Positions 42,682 through 50,767 of a stretch of 64,000 bases of DNA are shown here, piece after piece; the stretch's first letter is position 1, and each line of letters begins with the position of its first letter. Made by a program: the position numbers and the translations under genes. The notes under the pieces were generated by a model that was given only the letters and a program-made list of their open reading frames with translations, searched no databases and had not been told where the DNA came from. The stretch is from Gordonia hankookensis (GTDB lineage: Bacteria; Actinomycetota; Actinomycetes; Mycobacteriales; Mycobacteriaceae): assembly GCF_014673215.1 (NCBI RefSeq), contig NZ_JACWMS010000006.1, positions 124,001 to 188,000 of the forward strand. The letters run 5' to 3'.

Positions 42682-42835
42682 CCGCCCGGACCGGCACGCC
42701 CCCAGGCCGACGTCGCCGGGACGGGTCCGCGTTGGGGTGCAGTTCATCTTGGCCGTTGGGTGTTCACCAGCCCGATCGGGACGGGTCATGTCGCGGATGC
42801 GTCGCCGCAGGAAACCGCGCGTACTCACTGAAGAC

Positions 42836-44251
42836 ATGAAGCTGACAGTCATCGGTTGTGGGTACCTCGGGGCCACTCATGCGGCGTGCATGGCAGAACT
42901 CGGGCACGAGGTGCTCGGCGTGGATGTCGACGCGGACAAGGTCGCGCGCCTGCAGGCAGGGGATGTGCCGTTCTTCGAGCCCGGGCTCGGTGACGTGTTG
43001 CGCCGCAACCTCGATGCCGGCCGCCTGCGTTTCACCACTGATCACCGCGACGCGGCGACCTTTGCGTCCGTGCACTTCCTCGGCGTGGGGACGCCCCAGC
43101 AGCGCCGCGGCTACGGCGTCGACCTCACGCATGTGGAATCGGCGGTCGACGCCCTCGCCCCCCTGCTGCGAGGTGACCACCTGATCATCGGCAAGTCCAC
43201 GGTCCCGGTCGGAACGGCAGCCGCTCTTGCGCAACGGATGTCGGTCCTCACCGCGCCGGGCTCCCGGATCGAGCTGGCCTGGAGCCCGGAGTTCCTTCGG
43301 GAGGGGTTCGCGGTCGAGGACACTCTCGAACCCGACCGCATCGTGCTGGGCACAGGTCCCGACGACCACGCCACCGACGCCGCCGCGCAGGTGACCGCCG
43401 AGATCTACCGGGAGATCCTGGAGACCGGCGTGCCCTTCATCCGGACCGATTGGGCGACTGCGGAACTGGTGAAGGTCTCGGCCAATGCGTTTCTGGCGAC
43501 CAAGATCTCGTTCATCAACGCCATCAGCGAGATCTGCGAGGTGGTCGGCGCCGATGTGTCGACGCTCGCCGATGCGATCGGGTACGACGGGCGGATCGGT
43601 CGCCGATTCCTCAACGCGGGACTCGGTTTCGGCGGGGGATGCCTCCCCAAGGACATCCGTGGGTTCATGGCACGCGCCGAGGAGGTGGGCGCCGGAGAGG
43701 CGCTGCGATTCCTGCGGGAGGTCGACGCGATCAACAACCGCCGTCGCACGGCGATGGTCGAGCTGGTCGCCGAAGCGGTCGGTGGCGACGTCCTCGGCGC
43801 GAATGTCGCCGTGCTGGGCGCGGCCTTCAAGCCCGAGAGTGACGACGTCCGGGATTCGCCTGCCCTGAACGTGGCCGGGCAGCTGGCGTTGCGTGGGGCG
43901 TCGGTGAGTGTCTTCGACCCGAAGGCCACCGCGACGTCCCGGCGGATGTACCCGATGCTGACCTATGCGGGCAGTGCTGTGGAGGCGTGCGAGGAGGCGG
44001 ATGCGGTGGTCGTGGCCACCGAGTGGGCCGAGTTCGTCCACATGGGGCCCGAGGAGTTGTCCGGGGTGGTGCGATCGCGCGTCATCGTCGACGGCCGGCG
44101 CTGCCTGGATGCCGGTGCATGGCGCTCGGCGGGCTGGCGTTTCCATGCCATCGGTGGGCCGATGCGCTCGGTCCCCGCGCCGAGGGCAACGGGAATGGGC
44201 GGTCGGGCGTTGCCGCAGGTCGCGGCCTCCGTTCCCCCGCATTCTCCCTAG
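42836..44251 (+). CDS. ugd: UDP-glucose 6-dehydrogenase
   Basis: A 471-residue enzyme that oxidises UDP-glucose to UDP-glucuronate with two NAD+. The NAD motif GCGYLG is at residues 7-12, and the catalytic Cys269 lies in GLGFGGGCLPKDI. The UDP-sugar region PEFLREGFAV (151-160) and KVSANAFLATKISFINAI (213-230) are also typical. The ATG 42836 has no strong ribosome site; a longer frame to 42737 is arginine-rich and unlikely. Downstream use could be glucuronate-containing cell-wall polymers; its relation to the UDP-sugar synthase operon at 3.4-8.5 kb is not shown. Confidence 0.95.
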   Translation: MKLTVIGCGYLGATHAACMAELGHEVLGVDVDADKVARLQAGDVPFFEPGLGDVLRRNLDAGRLRFTTDHRDAATFASVHFLGVGTPQQRRGYGVDLTHVESAVDALAPLLRGDHLIIGKSTVPVGTAAALAQRMSVLTAPGSRIELAWSPEFLREGFAVEDTLEPDRIVLGTGPDDHATDAAAQVTAEIYREILETGVPFIRTDWATAELVKVSANAFLATKISFINAISEICEVVGADVSTLADAIGYDGRIGRRFLNAGLGFGGGCLPKDIRGFMARAEEVGAGEALRFLREVDAINNRRRTAMVELVAEAVGGDVLGANVAVLGAAFKPESDDVRDSPALNVAGQLALRGASVSVFDPKATATSRRMYPMLTYAGSAVEACEEADAVVVATEWAEFVHMGPEELSGVVRSRVIVDGRRCLDAGAWRSAGWRFHAIGGPMRSVPAPRATGMGGRALPQVAASVPPHSP

Positions 44252-44315
44252 TCGCATGTTACTGTCGTGAATTCCGGATATCAGATGGGTTCATCGACGC
44301 AGGGCAACAGATCGG

Positions 44316-45647
44316 ATGACAGACGAGGCGACGACCATTGGTCGTGGGGCGCTGGCCACCACGACCGACGTTCACGCGCATCCGGTCAGCCATGAACTCC
44401 TCGGCGATGTGGCCGCCCGGCAGCTGGCCAGGGGGATTCCCGCCGACCTGCCGTTCTTGCTGGTCGACGTCACCGAGGAAGGACTGAGGGTCACCACGGT
44501 GGACCCGCGTCTGGATGCCTCGGTCGGTGCGCTGATGGCTCCCGCCATCCGCCCGGCGTCGCTCGACCAGCTCCTGGCGGCACATCTGGTCCGGGTCGGG
44601 CGGGTGGCGCCGCCGAGCAGCGAGGAGTGGTCGGTCGAACTGCTCGACCTCGCATGTCGAGGGCGGACCCGTCTCGCCACGGCGGACAGCACCTTCATCG
44701 TCGGCCGTGACCACGTGGAGTACTTCCGCGTCGCGCAGGGCGATCTCGACGAGGCCACTGCCGAGTTCGCGGACGGGGTCGGCCTGCTCTGTGAAGAGGC
44801 GGCCGCCGATGCCCCCGGCCGTATCACCTCCCTGGTCCTTGCCGGCGGGCATGAGGCTTGGCCCGGCCTCCCCGCGATGCTCGGACACCGTGCGCCGGTT
44901 CCGGTGATCGCGTTGAGATCGGCAAGCGCTCCCGATGCCGACCTCTCCGATCGACGGCACGACGACGGTGTGCCACTCGGGTCCCGGCCGCCTGCATCGT
45001 TCGCCTTGACCTCGGATCTGTTTGTGTCCGAGCATGTTCCGCCGAGTGAACCGGAACCGCCCCCGCCGCCCCCACCGCCACCGCCGGTTCGGCAGACCGT
45101 CTCTCGCGGTGGCGCCGAACCGGGCGGATGGGACATCGAGCCGGACGCAGGAAAGCCGCGACCGGCGTCCCGCGCGATGGTGTGGCGACAGCGCCTGACG
45201 GGCAGGCGTGCACTCATCGGCATCGCCGCCGTCTGCGCCATCATCGCGATCGGAACCGCGACCGCCGTGGCGGTGACCGGCGGAGGGGGCTCCGATCGGT
45301 CATCGGCCATGGGCGACGACACGACGGCGACAACGCAGAACGACTCGTCCTATGCCGACCCGGCGGACCTCACCGAAGCGCGCGTACCGGCCGTCAGCTA
45401 CATACCGCCACCCCCACCACCTCCGGAAACGACCAGCGAGGGGTCGTCGTCCGACGAGACGACCACGGGTAGGCAGCGCACCGGGGAGCCGCGACAGCCG
45501 GCGCCGCGCCCGCAACCCCGACCCCGACCGCGACAGAACGCGCCTGCACCTGCGCCGCCACCGGCACCCGCGCCGCCACCCCTGCCACGGCAGCGCGTCA
45601 TCCCCAATCCGATCCCGGGTTTGCCGCCGATCGTCCTGCCGGGATAG
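44316..45647 (+). CDS. Second membrane protein with Hsp70-like half-domain and long proline-rich tail
   Basis: A 443-residue paralog of the protein at 39365. Residues about 46-198 show the same half-Hsp70 pattern (FLLVDVTEEGLRVTTVDP, LDQLLAAHLVR, RTRLAT, QGDLDEAT, LVLAGGHEAWPGL). A Pro-rich linker, with a stretch of about ten consecutive prolines at 249-257, leads to one membrane helix (298-322). The exported tail repeats the SSYADPA motif (344-350), the AR-x-PAV-x-Y-x-P region, and ends in PIPGLPPIVLP (432-442). The exported part is longer and rich in Pro/Arg/Gln. ATG 44316 is used. It starts 64 bases after the ugd stop. Confidence 0.75.
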   Translation: MTDEATTIGRGALATTTDVHAHPVSHELLGDVAARQLARGIPADLPFLLVDVTEEGLRVTTVDPRLDASVGALMAPAIRPASLDQLLAAHLVRVGRVAPPSSEEWSVELLDLACRGRTRLATADSTFIVGRDHVEYFRVAQGDLDEATAEFADGVGLLCEEAAADAPGRITSLVLAGGHEAWPGLPAMLGHRAPVPVIALRSASAPDADLSDRRHDDGVPLGSRPPASFALTSDLFVSEHVPPSEPEPPPPPPPPPPVRQTVSRGGAEPGGWDIEPDAGKPRPASRAMVWRQRLTGRRALIGIAAVCAIIAIGTATAVAVTGGGGSDRSSAMGDDTTATTQNDSSYADPADLTEARVPAVSYIPPPPPPPETTSEGSSSDETTTGRQRTGEPRQPAPRPQPRPRPRQNAPAPAPPPAPAPPPLPRQRVIPNPIPGLPPIVLPG

Positions 45648-45648
45648 G

Positions 45649-46419
45649 TCAGTCTCCCGACGGGTTCTCCGCACCGGAGTGGCGCGCCCGGCCGAGGTAG
45701 TCGTTGAGCTGGCGTGCGAGGTCTCGATCGAGGGCACGGTCGAGTGCGTTGTGCGCCGAGATCGAGCCGGTTCGCCGCATCTCGCCGAGAAGTTCTTTCG
45801 CCCACTCGGATTCGGCAGGTGTACGAGGCAACCAGCCGTCCTCATGACCTTCGGTGATTGCGCGACGTCCGGCGGAGATCACCACCTTTGCGACCGCTGC
45901 CATCTCCTGATCGAGCCGGCCGTGGACGTCGAGGATGCCGCTCAGGGGCAACCCGAGTTTCACGAGGCGACCGTAGGCGGAAACGGTTTCCTGATCGAGA
46001 ATCGTGTACTGCTTGGGGTGCGCTTCGTCGCCTTTCGGAGCGATGAGGCCGAACTCCGCGAGACGCTCGAAATGCGCGGGGTTTCCGGAGTTGAGCAGGT
46101 CCTTGAGGTCCTCGGCCGCCATCGTCGTCGACGTCGCGGTCGACCACGGCTCGGACACCACCTCTTCGAGGCCCAGCACCTCGGCAAGGTTGTCGCCGCG
46201 CTGGATCCCGGAGAGGAAATCGCCGATGTGGCGGATGGTGAAACCGCGTTTGAGCAGATCGTTGATCACCCGCAGCCGCGCGAGGTGGGCATCGGTGTAG
46301 ATGGCGATGCGCCCACGCCGCAACGGGCGCGGGAGCAAACCGCGGTCCTGGTAGCCACGGACGTTGCGGGTGGTGGTGCCCGCAGCCCGTGCCAGATCGT
46401 CGATCCGGTATTCGGTCAC
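45649..46419 (-). CDS. MerR family transcriptional regulator
   Basis: A 256-residue regulator. The N-terminal winged helix TEYRIDDLARAAGTTTRNVRGYQDRGLLPRPLRRGRIAIYTDAHLARLRVINDLLKRGFTIRHIGDFLSG (1-70) is a clear MerR DNA-binding domain. The longer C-terminal domain is helical with a possible effector pocket and no metal-binding cysteines, so the inducer is probably an organic molecule. The start is GTG 46419 (GTG 46425 also possible); the frame to 46695 overlaps the TetR gene. It converges with the Hsp70-like gene, only 1 base apart. Confidence 0.9.
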   Translation of the reverse strand: MTEYRIDDLARAAGTTTRNVRGYQDRGLLPRPLRRGRIAIYTDAHLARLRVINDLLKRGFTIRHIGDFLSGIQRGDNLAEVLGLEEVVSEPWSTATSTTMAAEDLKDLLNSGNPAHFERLAEFGLIAPKGDEAHPKQYTILDQETVSAYGRLVKLGLPLSGILDVHGRLDQEMAAVAKVVISAGRRAITEGHEDGWLPRTPAESEWAKELLGEMRRTGSISAHNALDRALDRDLARQLNDYLGRARHSGAENPSGD

Positions 46420-46454
46420 CGCGACATTGTCCCAGATCGGGTCCGCCGCTTGGC

Positions 46455-47030
46455 TCAGGCCGCGACTCCTCGTGCGATGAGGTCGAGGACCTCCTCGTAT
46501 GAGTCGGACGCGTCGATGAACGGCGGATACACCGACCCGAGCTCCAACGACACGGCGCCGTGTACGCATGCCCAGATCTGCGCGGCCAGTTGCGCCGGGT
46601 CGCCCGGGCGGATCACTCCGGCCACCTGGCCGTAGCCGACGATGTCCGCCAACGCCCCGAACGCGCGGGCGGCCACCTCGTCGTCGGCCGTGCACTCCGC
46701 CGAGAACATCAATCCGTAGAGAATCGGGTTGGCGATGGCGAACTCCCGGTAGTTGCGGCCGCTGTTGCGCAGCCGTGTCGCGGCGTCCGGCTCGTGCGCG
46801 GCGACTCTGGTGGCGAACTCGGCGAAACCATCCGTCACCACAGCGTCCAGCAGGCCGTCCTTGCCGTCGAAGTGGTTGTAGACGCCCATCGGCGCCACGC
46901 CGGCCTCGGTGGCCACGGCACGCACGGTCAGCGCGGCCGCGCCCTCTCGTTCCAGGAGCCGTCGTCCGGCGGACACGAGGTTCGCGCGCACTTCGGTTGC
47001 GGGAGTTCGAGCAGATTTCTGCGACGGCAT
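46455..47030 (-). CDS. TetR family repressor, divergent from an MFS pump
   Basis: A 191-residue regulator. The helix-turn-helix is in ALTVRAVATEAGVAPMGVYNHFDGKDGLLDAVVTDGF (about 34-70), the standard TetR DNA-binding region. The C-terminal domain (TetR_C_33-like, with GLMFSAEC and WACVHGAVSLELGSV) binds an unknown ligand. ATG 47030. It is divergent from a DHA2 transporter across a 93-base gap that contains palindromes, so it probably represses both. Confidence 0.92.
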   Translation of the reverse strand: MPSQKSARTPATEVRANLVSAGRRLLEREGAAALTVRAVATEAGVAPMGVYNHFDGKDGLLDAVVTDGFAEFATRVAAHEPDAATRLRNSGRNYREFAIANPILYGLMFSAECTADDEVAARAFGALADIVGYGQVAGVIRPGDPAQLAAQIWACVHGAVSLELGSVYPPFIDASDSYEEVLDLIARGVAA

Positions 47031-47044
47031 GTTGACAGCCTACT

Positions 47045-47079
47045 AGAACAGTGTTCTTCTTGAGTAGAACAACGTGCTA
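47045..47079. promoter_or_regulatory. TetR operator region between regulator and MFS pump
   Basis: A perfect inverted repeat AGAACA-G-TGTTCT (47045-47057) and an imperfect one (GTAGAAC-AAC-GTGCTAC, 47064-47080) lie in the divergent gap, together with a further half site CGTTCTA at 47094-47100. Repeated AGAAC/GTTCT half sites at both promoters fit binding of the TetR repressor. Confidence 0.6.
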
Positions 47080-47123
47080 CAAAGATGTGACGACGTTCTA
47101 TTCACGCACTCCGAGGAGAGGTC

Positions 47124-48701
47124 ATGAGAACTCGTTGGCTCGCCCTGGCGGCCCTGTGCTTTGCCGAACTACTCGTGATGGTCGACAACACGATCGTCAA
47201 CGTCGCGCTGCCCACCATGGCGCGCGATCTCGATGCCGGGATCTCCGGGCTCCAGTGGATTGTGGATGCCTACACGCTCGTGTTCGCCGGACTGTTGCTC
47301 ACCGGTGGCTATCTCGGCGATCGATTCGGCCACCGCCGCATGCTGCTGACCGGCATCGCCGGATTCGCCGTGGTGTCGGTGCTGGCGGCGTCCTCGCAGA
47401 CCCTTGGGCAATTGATCGCGAGCCGCGGCGGCCTCGGATTGTTCGCCGCCCTGGTGTTCCCGGCGACTCTGGCGATCATCACGTCGATCTTCACCGAGCC
47501 CAAGCAACGCGCTGCGGCCGTGGGCATCTGGGCCGCGACATCGGGCATCGCCGTGGCCGTCGGTCCGGTGCTCGGCGGCTGGCTGCTCGAGCACTATTCG
47601 TGGTCGTCGGTGTTCTGGGTCAATCTGCCGATGGCGGTGGTGGCCGCGGCGGCGATCGTGCTGGTGGTGCCGGGTACGCGTCCGGAATCCGTATCCCGTT
47701 TCGACGCAATCGGTCTGGTGCTCTCGATCATGGGTCTCGGATTGCTGACCTACTCGGTGATCGAGGGGCCGCACTTCGGCTGGACCGATCCGCGAACCAT
47801 CGGCGGACTCGTTGTCGCCGGAATCGCTCTGGGTCTCTTCGCATGGCGGGAACTGGCCATCGAGCATCCGATCCTGAACATTCGGCTGTTCGCCAACCGC
47901 CGATTCGCCGCCGCCGCCGGCATGATCAGTGTCGCGTTCTTCGCACTCTTCGGCTTCATCTTCCTGATCACCCAGTTCTTCCAGGCGGTCAAGGGTTATG
48001 GCCCTTTCGAAGCCGGGCTGCGCACCCTGCCGTTCGCACTGGTGATGGCGGTCTTCTCACCGGTCGCGATGGCGCTGGCGCACCGATTCGGACCGCGGAT
48101 GGTCTCCGTGGTCGGTGCGTTGCTGATGTCGGGCGGCTTCGCGCTCGTCGAGGTGTCGTCGCGGATGTCGGGCTACTGGGAGCTGATCATCTGGTCGATG
48201 TCGCTGATGGCGATGGGGCTCGCCTTCATCTCCGGACCGTGCACGCAGGTGATCATGGACGCGCTCACACCGGAGCAGGCGGGGGCCGGCTCGGCGGTCA
48301 ACGACACCACCCGTGAGATCGGCGGGACGCTGGGCGTCGCGGTACTGGGTTCGGTGCTGACATCGGTGTACACCTCGGGTGTCGGTGAGCGCCTCGCCGA
48401 TCTCGGTGTGCCGCAGGCTGCCACCGGTATCGCGGAGGACTCGGTGATGTCGGGGGTCGAGGTGGCTGCCCGGGCGCCGTCGGAGGTTGCGCAACAGCTG
48501 CGGTTCGCGGTGCAGGATGTGTTCGTCGAAGGCCTGCACAGTGCGGTCTGGGTGGCGGTCGCGGTGACCGCGGCCGCGGCGCTCGCGGCGGCCTACTTCT
48601 TGCGGGGTGTGCCGAGCGGGCGGGCAAACGGCACACCGACGATCGTCGACGACCCCGCGGTCCTAGATGTCGAGGGTGAGGCGGTCGCCGTTCGCCCGTG
48701 A
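47124..48701 (+). CDS. MFS transporter, DHA2 (14-helix) family
   Basis: A 525-residue EmrB/QacA-type exporter. Typical motifs are LVMVDNTIVNVALPTMARDL near residues 18-37, YLGDRFGHRRMLLTG (motif A, near 67-81), and SGIAVAVGPVLGGWLLEHYSWSSVFWVNLP (motif C, about 141-170). About fourteen helices are predicted. GAGGAGAGGTC lies before ATG 47124. It is divergent from a TetR gene and is its probable target. The stop at 48701 lies 39 bases inside the convergent reductase gene, so the two coding regions overlap tail to tail. Confidence 0.92.
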   Translation: MRTRWLALAALCFAELLVMVDNTIVNVALPTMARDLDAGISGLQWIVDAYTLVFAGLLLTGGYLGDRFGHRRMLLTGIAGFAVVSVLAASSQTLGQLIASRGGLGLFAALVFPATLAIITSIFTEPKQRAAAVGIWAATSGIAVAVGPVLGGWLLEHYSWSSVFWVNLPMAVVAAAAIVLVVPGTRPESVSRFDAIGLVLSIMGLGLLTYSVIEGPHFGWTDPRTIGGLVVAGIALGLFAWRELAIEHPILNIRLFANRRFAAAAGMISVAFFALFGFIFLITQFFQAVKGYGPFEAGLRTLPFALVMAVFSPVAMALAHRFGPRMVSVVGALLMSGGFALVEVSSRMSGYWELIIWSMSLMAMGLAFISGPCTQVIMDALTPEQAGAGSAVNDTTREIGGTLGVAVLGSVLTSVYTSGVGERLADLGVPQAATGIAEDSVMSGVEVAARAPSEVAQQLRFAVQDVFVEGLHSAVWVAVAVTAAAALAAAYFLRGVPSGRANGTPTIVDDPAVLDVEGEAVAVRP

Positions 48702-49802
48702 CACGCAGGTGAGGAACATGTCCTGGGCACGTTCCGGTTCGGTGAGGATGTTGTCGCGGTGATCAGGTGCGCCGGACAGCATCCTCACCTTGCAGGTTCC
48801 GCAGAAGCCCTGCTGACATGAGTACGGGACCGACGGCAGGACCTTCCGGATGGCGGCCAGCGCGGTCTCGTCGGCGGCCACCGCGATCTCCTGACCTGTC
48901 GACGCGAGAGTGACCGTGAACGGTTTGCCGTCCTCGACCGGCGGCGGGCTGAAGCGTTCGTAGTGCAGTTCGATGTCTGGCCGATCGGCCAGATGTCTGC
49001 GCAGGCGCTCCAACATCGGTACCGGTCCGCAGCAGTAGACCGCGAGCCCGCCCGGCGCGCGGCCCGTCTCGGGGTCGATCGGACCGAGCAGCTCTTCCAT
49101 GGCAGGTAGACCGTGTTCCGCGTCGGTGCGGATGGTGATCCTGTCGTCGTACCGGGCGAGTTCGTCCTGGAATGGGATCGACTCGATCGTGCGTCCGGTG
49201 TAGATCATCGACCAGTCGAGGCCGAACCGGTCGGCGGCGGCCAGCATCGGGAGGATCGGGGTGATACCGATGCCTGCGGCGATGAACCGGATCGACCGGG
49301 CATGCGACCCATGCCCCGGGATGGCGAGGGGAAAGGCGTTGCGAGGTCCCTTGATCGAGACCGGGTCGCCGACGCGCAGGTCGTCGTGCACCTCGATGGA
49401 TCCGCCGCCACCATCGGGGATGCGGCGTACGGCGATCCGGTAGGTGTGACGATCGGCCGGGTCTCCGCACAGTGAGTACTCCCGCATCCGTCCCGACGGC
49501 AGCAGCAGGTCGAGGTGAGCACCGGGATGCCACCTGGCGAGGATGCCGCCGTCGGGTGCGGCCAGGGTGAGCGCGACAACATTTTCGTCGGCGGCCACCA
49601 CTTCGCGGTCGATGAGTTGCAGATTGCTCACGCCGTCGTCGGCCGGGGTGGGGTGCAGCGGGGCGAGTGGCCGCCAGAACGGCCACCACATCTTGGCCAT
49701 GACGGTACCCACGGTGAGGAACGGGTCGTGGCGCCACCGTCCGTAGAGATGTGGAGGGGGAGCGGTCATCTCGGTGCTGTGGGGGTGCGCACGCTGGTTC
49801 AT
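48663..49802 (-). CDS. Ferredoxin-NADP reductase type oxidoreductase with C-terminal 2Fe-2S domain
   Basis: A 379-residue protein. The FAD/NAD part holds REYSLCGDPADRHTYRIAVRRIPDG (near 105-130), KGPRNAFPL, RFIAAGIGITPILPML (NAD-binding) and YCCGPVPMLERL. The C-terminal plant-type ferredoxin domain has YSCQQGFCGTCKVRML and a last Cys in FLTCVSR, the ligand set for a 2Fe-2S cluster. This phthalate-dioxygenase-reductase-like layout feeds electrons to an oxygenase. ATG 49802 with GAAGGT 6 bases upstream decides the start over the longer frame to 49961. The upstream PF10118 protein gene, 13 bases away, is the probable partner. Confidence 0.92.
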   Translation of the reverse strand: MNQRAHPHSTEMTAPPPHLYGRWRHDPFLTVGTVMAKMWWPFWRPLAPLHPTPADDGVSNLQLIDREVVAADENVVALTLAAPDGGILARWHPGAHLDLLLPSGRMREYSLCGDPADRHTYRIAVRRIPDGGGGSIEVHDDLRVGDPVSIKGPRNAFPLAIPGHGSHARSIRFIAAGIGITPILPMLAAADRFGLDWSMIYTGRTIESIPFQDELARYDDRITIRTDAEHGLPAMEELLGPIDPETGRAPGGLAVYCCGPVPMLERLRRHLADRPDIELHYERFSPPPVEDGKPFTVTLASTGQEIAVAADETALAAIRKVLPSVPYSCQQGFCGTCKVRMLSGAPDHRDNILTEPERAQDMFLTCVSRANGDRLTLDI

Positions 49803-49815
49803 CGCATACCTTCGG

Positions 49816-50751
49816 TCAGCCGGCGTTGCGGGCGGCCGGAGACGCGGCGAGATAGGCCACGGCCTGCGCGGTGCTGCCGATCTCGTTGGGATGGAATCCG
49901 GGCCGGAAGTAGCTGAAGGTCGCGAGGATGATCTTGCGCATCTTCGGCAGCACGCCGGCATGGACGCCGCGGAAGTAGTGGTACTGCCGCTGGAAGTAGT
50001 TGTACGACAACGATGTGTCCTGCTTCATGATGAACCGGAAGCCCCGGTTGAGCAGCAGCAGCAGAACGGGTAGGGCCACCAGCATGGCGCGGCCGCGGCG
50101 CAGGTACCCGTCGCCGAAATAGATCGCCACCTCGTGGGCGACCGCGCGGTGCTCGACCTCCTCGGCGCCATGCCAGGTGAACAGGTCGGTCATCCCCGGA
50201 TCGGCACCGGATTCGACCCAGGCGTTGTTGAGGGCGAAATCGCCGAGGATGGCGGTGTAGTGCTCCAGGGCGGCGATGAGCCACAGGCGTTCGATGAGGT
50301 GCTTCTGCCGTGCCTTGGGGCTGCCGCCGTGCATGGGGCCCAGGACTTTCCGGAAGATCCATTCCATCTGGCGCAGATAGGGCCGCGGATCGATCCCATG
50401 ATGGTCCAGGAACTCCCACAGCACGTGATCGTGGGCCTCGGCATGCATTGCCTCCTGTCCGATGAATCCGCGCATGGTGGCGGCGAGCTCGTCGTCGGCG
50501 ACGAGCGGGAGCGCCTCGTTGTAGGTCTGCACAAACCAGCGTTCCCCTTCGGGCAGAAGGAGGTTCAGCACGCTGATGAAGTTGGACGGGACGGGGTGGT
50601 CGGGGATCCAGTGCAGCGGTGTGTCCGACCAGTCGAAGGTGACATTACGGGCGTGGAGCTCCACCGGGCCCGGATCGGAACCGTCCAGATCGCGTGGCTC
50701 ACGAGCATCGCTGATCGGATGTGGATGGTCGGCATGTGCGGGCGCAGACAT
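49816..50751 (-). CDS. PF10118 metal-dependent hydrolase-like (diiron-type) protein
   Basis: A 311-residue protein of the PF10118 family (predicted metal-dependent hydrolase). Helices carry Glu/His pairs expected of a ferritin-like diiron site: EGERWFVQTYNE, GQEAMHAEAHDH (about 98-109), ALEHYTAILGDF and GAEEVEHRAVAHEV (about 194-207). The proximity to a 2Fe-2S reductase suggests an oxygen-activating enzyme acting on a lipid or hydrocarbon, but this is inferred. ATG 50751 starts it. The EphD-like fusion ends at 50768 just upstream on the same strand, so three genes probably share one transcript. Confidence 0.85.
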   Translation of the reverse strand: MSAPAHADHPHPISDAREPRDLDGSDPGPVELHARNVTFDWSDTPLHWIPDHPVPSNFISVLNLLLPEGERWFVQTYNEALPLVADDELAATMRGFIGQEAMHAEAHDHVLWEFLDHHGIDPRPYLRQMEWIFRKVLGPMHGGSPKARQKHLIERLWLIAALEHYTAILGDFALNNAWVESGADPGMTDLFTWHGAEEVEHRAVAHEVAIYFGDGYLRRGRAMLVALPVLLLLLNRGFRFIMKQDTSLSYNYFQRQYHYFRGVHAGVLPKMRKIILATFSYFRPGFHPNEIGSTAQAVAYLAASPAARNAG

Positions 50752-50767
50752 CGTCGTCGAAACCTCT

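Noticed and set aside
45060..45090. Run of CCG/CCA/CCC codons considered a microsatellite
   Set aside because: It encodes a stretch of prolines in the linker of the second half-Hsp70 membrane protein, with mixed proline codons typical of coding sequence.
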